Source: Actinomycetes bacterium
GTDB lineage: Bacteria > Actinomycetota > Acidimicrobiia > Acidimicrobiales > RAAP-2
Reading direction: 5' to 3'
Assembly: GCA_021791615.1 (NCBI GenBank)
Contig: JAJYWG010000090.1
Span: 1-5,388, forward strand
Length of the DNA stretch: 5,388 bases
Below the pieces are notes generated by a model, which was not told the origin of the DNA, did not search any database, and was given only the letters and a program-made list of their open reading frames with translations. The number at the start of each line of letters is the position of its first letter. Within the stretch, counting starts at the first letter, position 1. The position numbers and the translations under genes were made by a program. Shown in pieces: positions 5,342-5,388 of the stretch.

Positions 5342-5388
5342 ATGCCAGGGCAACCACTTCGCGCGGACGAGCGCGAGGAGATCCGTGC
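5342..5388 (+). CDS. Transposase N-terminus, IS30-family-like (partial, 3' end outside window)
   Basis: The frame opens at ATG 5342 with GGAGAG (5330-5335) 6 nt upstream, the clearest ribosome binding site on this side of the window. The 15 complete codons read MPGQPLRADEREEIR. This resembles the beginning of IS30-family transposases (MxGRPLsxxEReeI), where it leads into an N-terminal helix-turn-helix that binds the element's ends; the DDE catalytic domain would follow outside the window. With so few residues this rests on family resemblance. Other HTH proteins starting in a similar way cannot be excluded. Confidence 0.5.
   Translation, partial: MPGQPLRADEREEIR

Larger units (their letters stand above)
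5260..5388 (+). mobile_element. Left end of an IS30-family-like insertion sequence (right part outside window)
   Basis: The segment contains the start of a transposase-like frame at 5342 and, upstream, the terminal-looking sequence GAGTTCCACCAGTCGTTGCA (5265-5284). It carries a 10-bp palindrome CGTTGCAACG (5278-5287) and a 17-bp palindrome CCGGCCATGATGGCCGG (5290-5306, one central base). Terminal inverted repeats just upstream of the transposase gene are normal for IS30 elements. The outer boundary is an estimate, because the matching right end and the target duplication are not in the window. Confidence 0.4.

Overview
The window is high-GC DNA with GTG/TTG starts and G-rich ribosome binding sites. 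Together with the kinds of protein families present, this suggests an actinobacterium or a related high-GC soil or aquatic bacterium; the genus cannot be read from it. The content looks accessory: a remnant of one toxin-antitoxin locus, a broken kinase-like gene, a complete second toxin-antitoxin pair, a compact block of four uncharacterised genes, and the front end of an insertion sequence.

Layout. Bases 1-95 (+) hold the C-terminus of a MazF/PemK-type toxin, followed by a two-tier inverted repeat that may end its transcript. Bases 206-1145 (-) hold an APH-family phosphotransferase gene broken by two separate one-base frameshifts; restoring both gives one continuous protein of about 313 residues. 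After a divergent intergenic region of about 200 bp, 1350-1996 (+) encode a VapBC module: an AbrB/MazE-fold antitoxin overlapping a PIN-domain RNase toxin by 4 bp, with an inverted repeat over the likely transcription start and ribosome binding site.

From 4833 down to 2069, four genes run on the minus strand with overlaps or one short gap. In transcription order they are a small helical protein of 104 aa, an alpha-helical repeat protein of about 406 aa, a P-loop NTPase of 289 aa with features of the SIMIBI/MobB-like group, and a 109-aa protein with a putative HTH-like N-terminus and a coiled-coil C-terminus. The second and third overlap by 4 bp, so translation is probably coupled and the products probably act together. 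None has a function I can name, and this block is the best candidate for an undescribed system.

Bases about 4950-5260 hold no gene I can support. At the right edge, two palindromes and a good ribosome binding site precede the first 15 complete codons of what looks like an IS30-family transposase, so the window ends inside an insertion sequence. No tRNA, rRNA, CRISPR array or riboswitch was seen.
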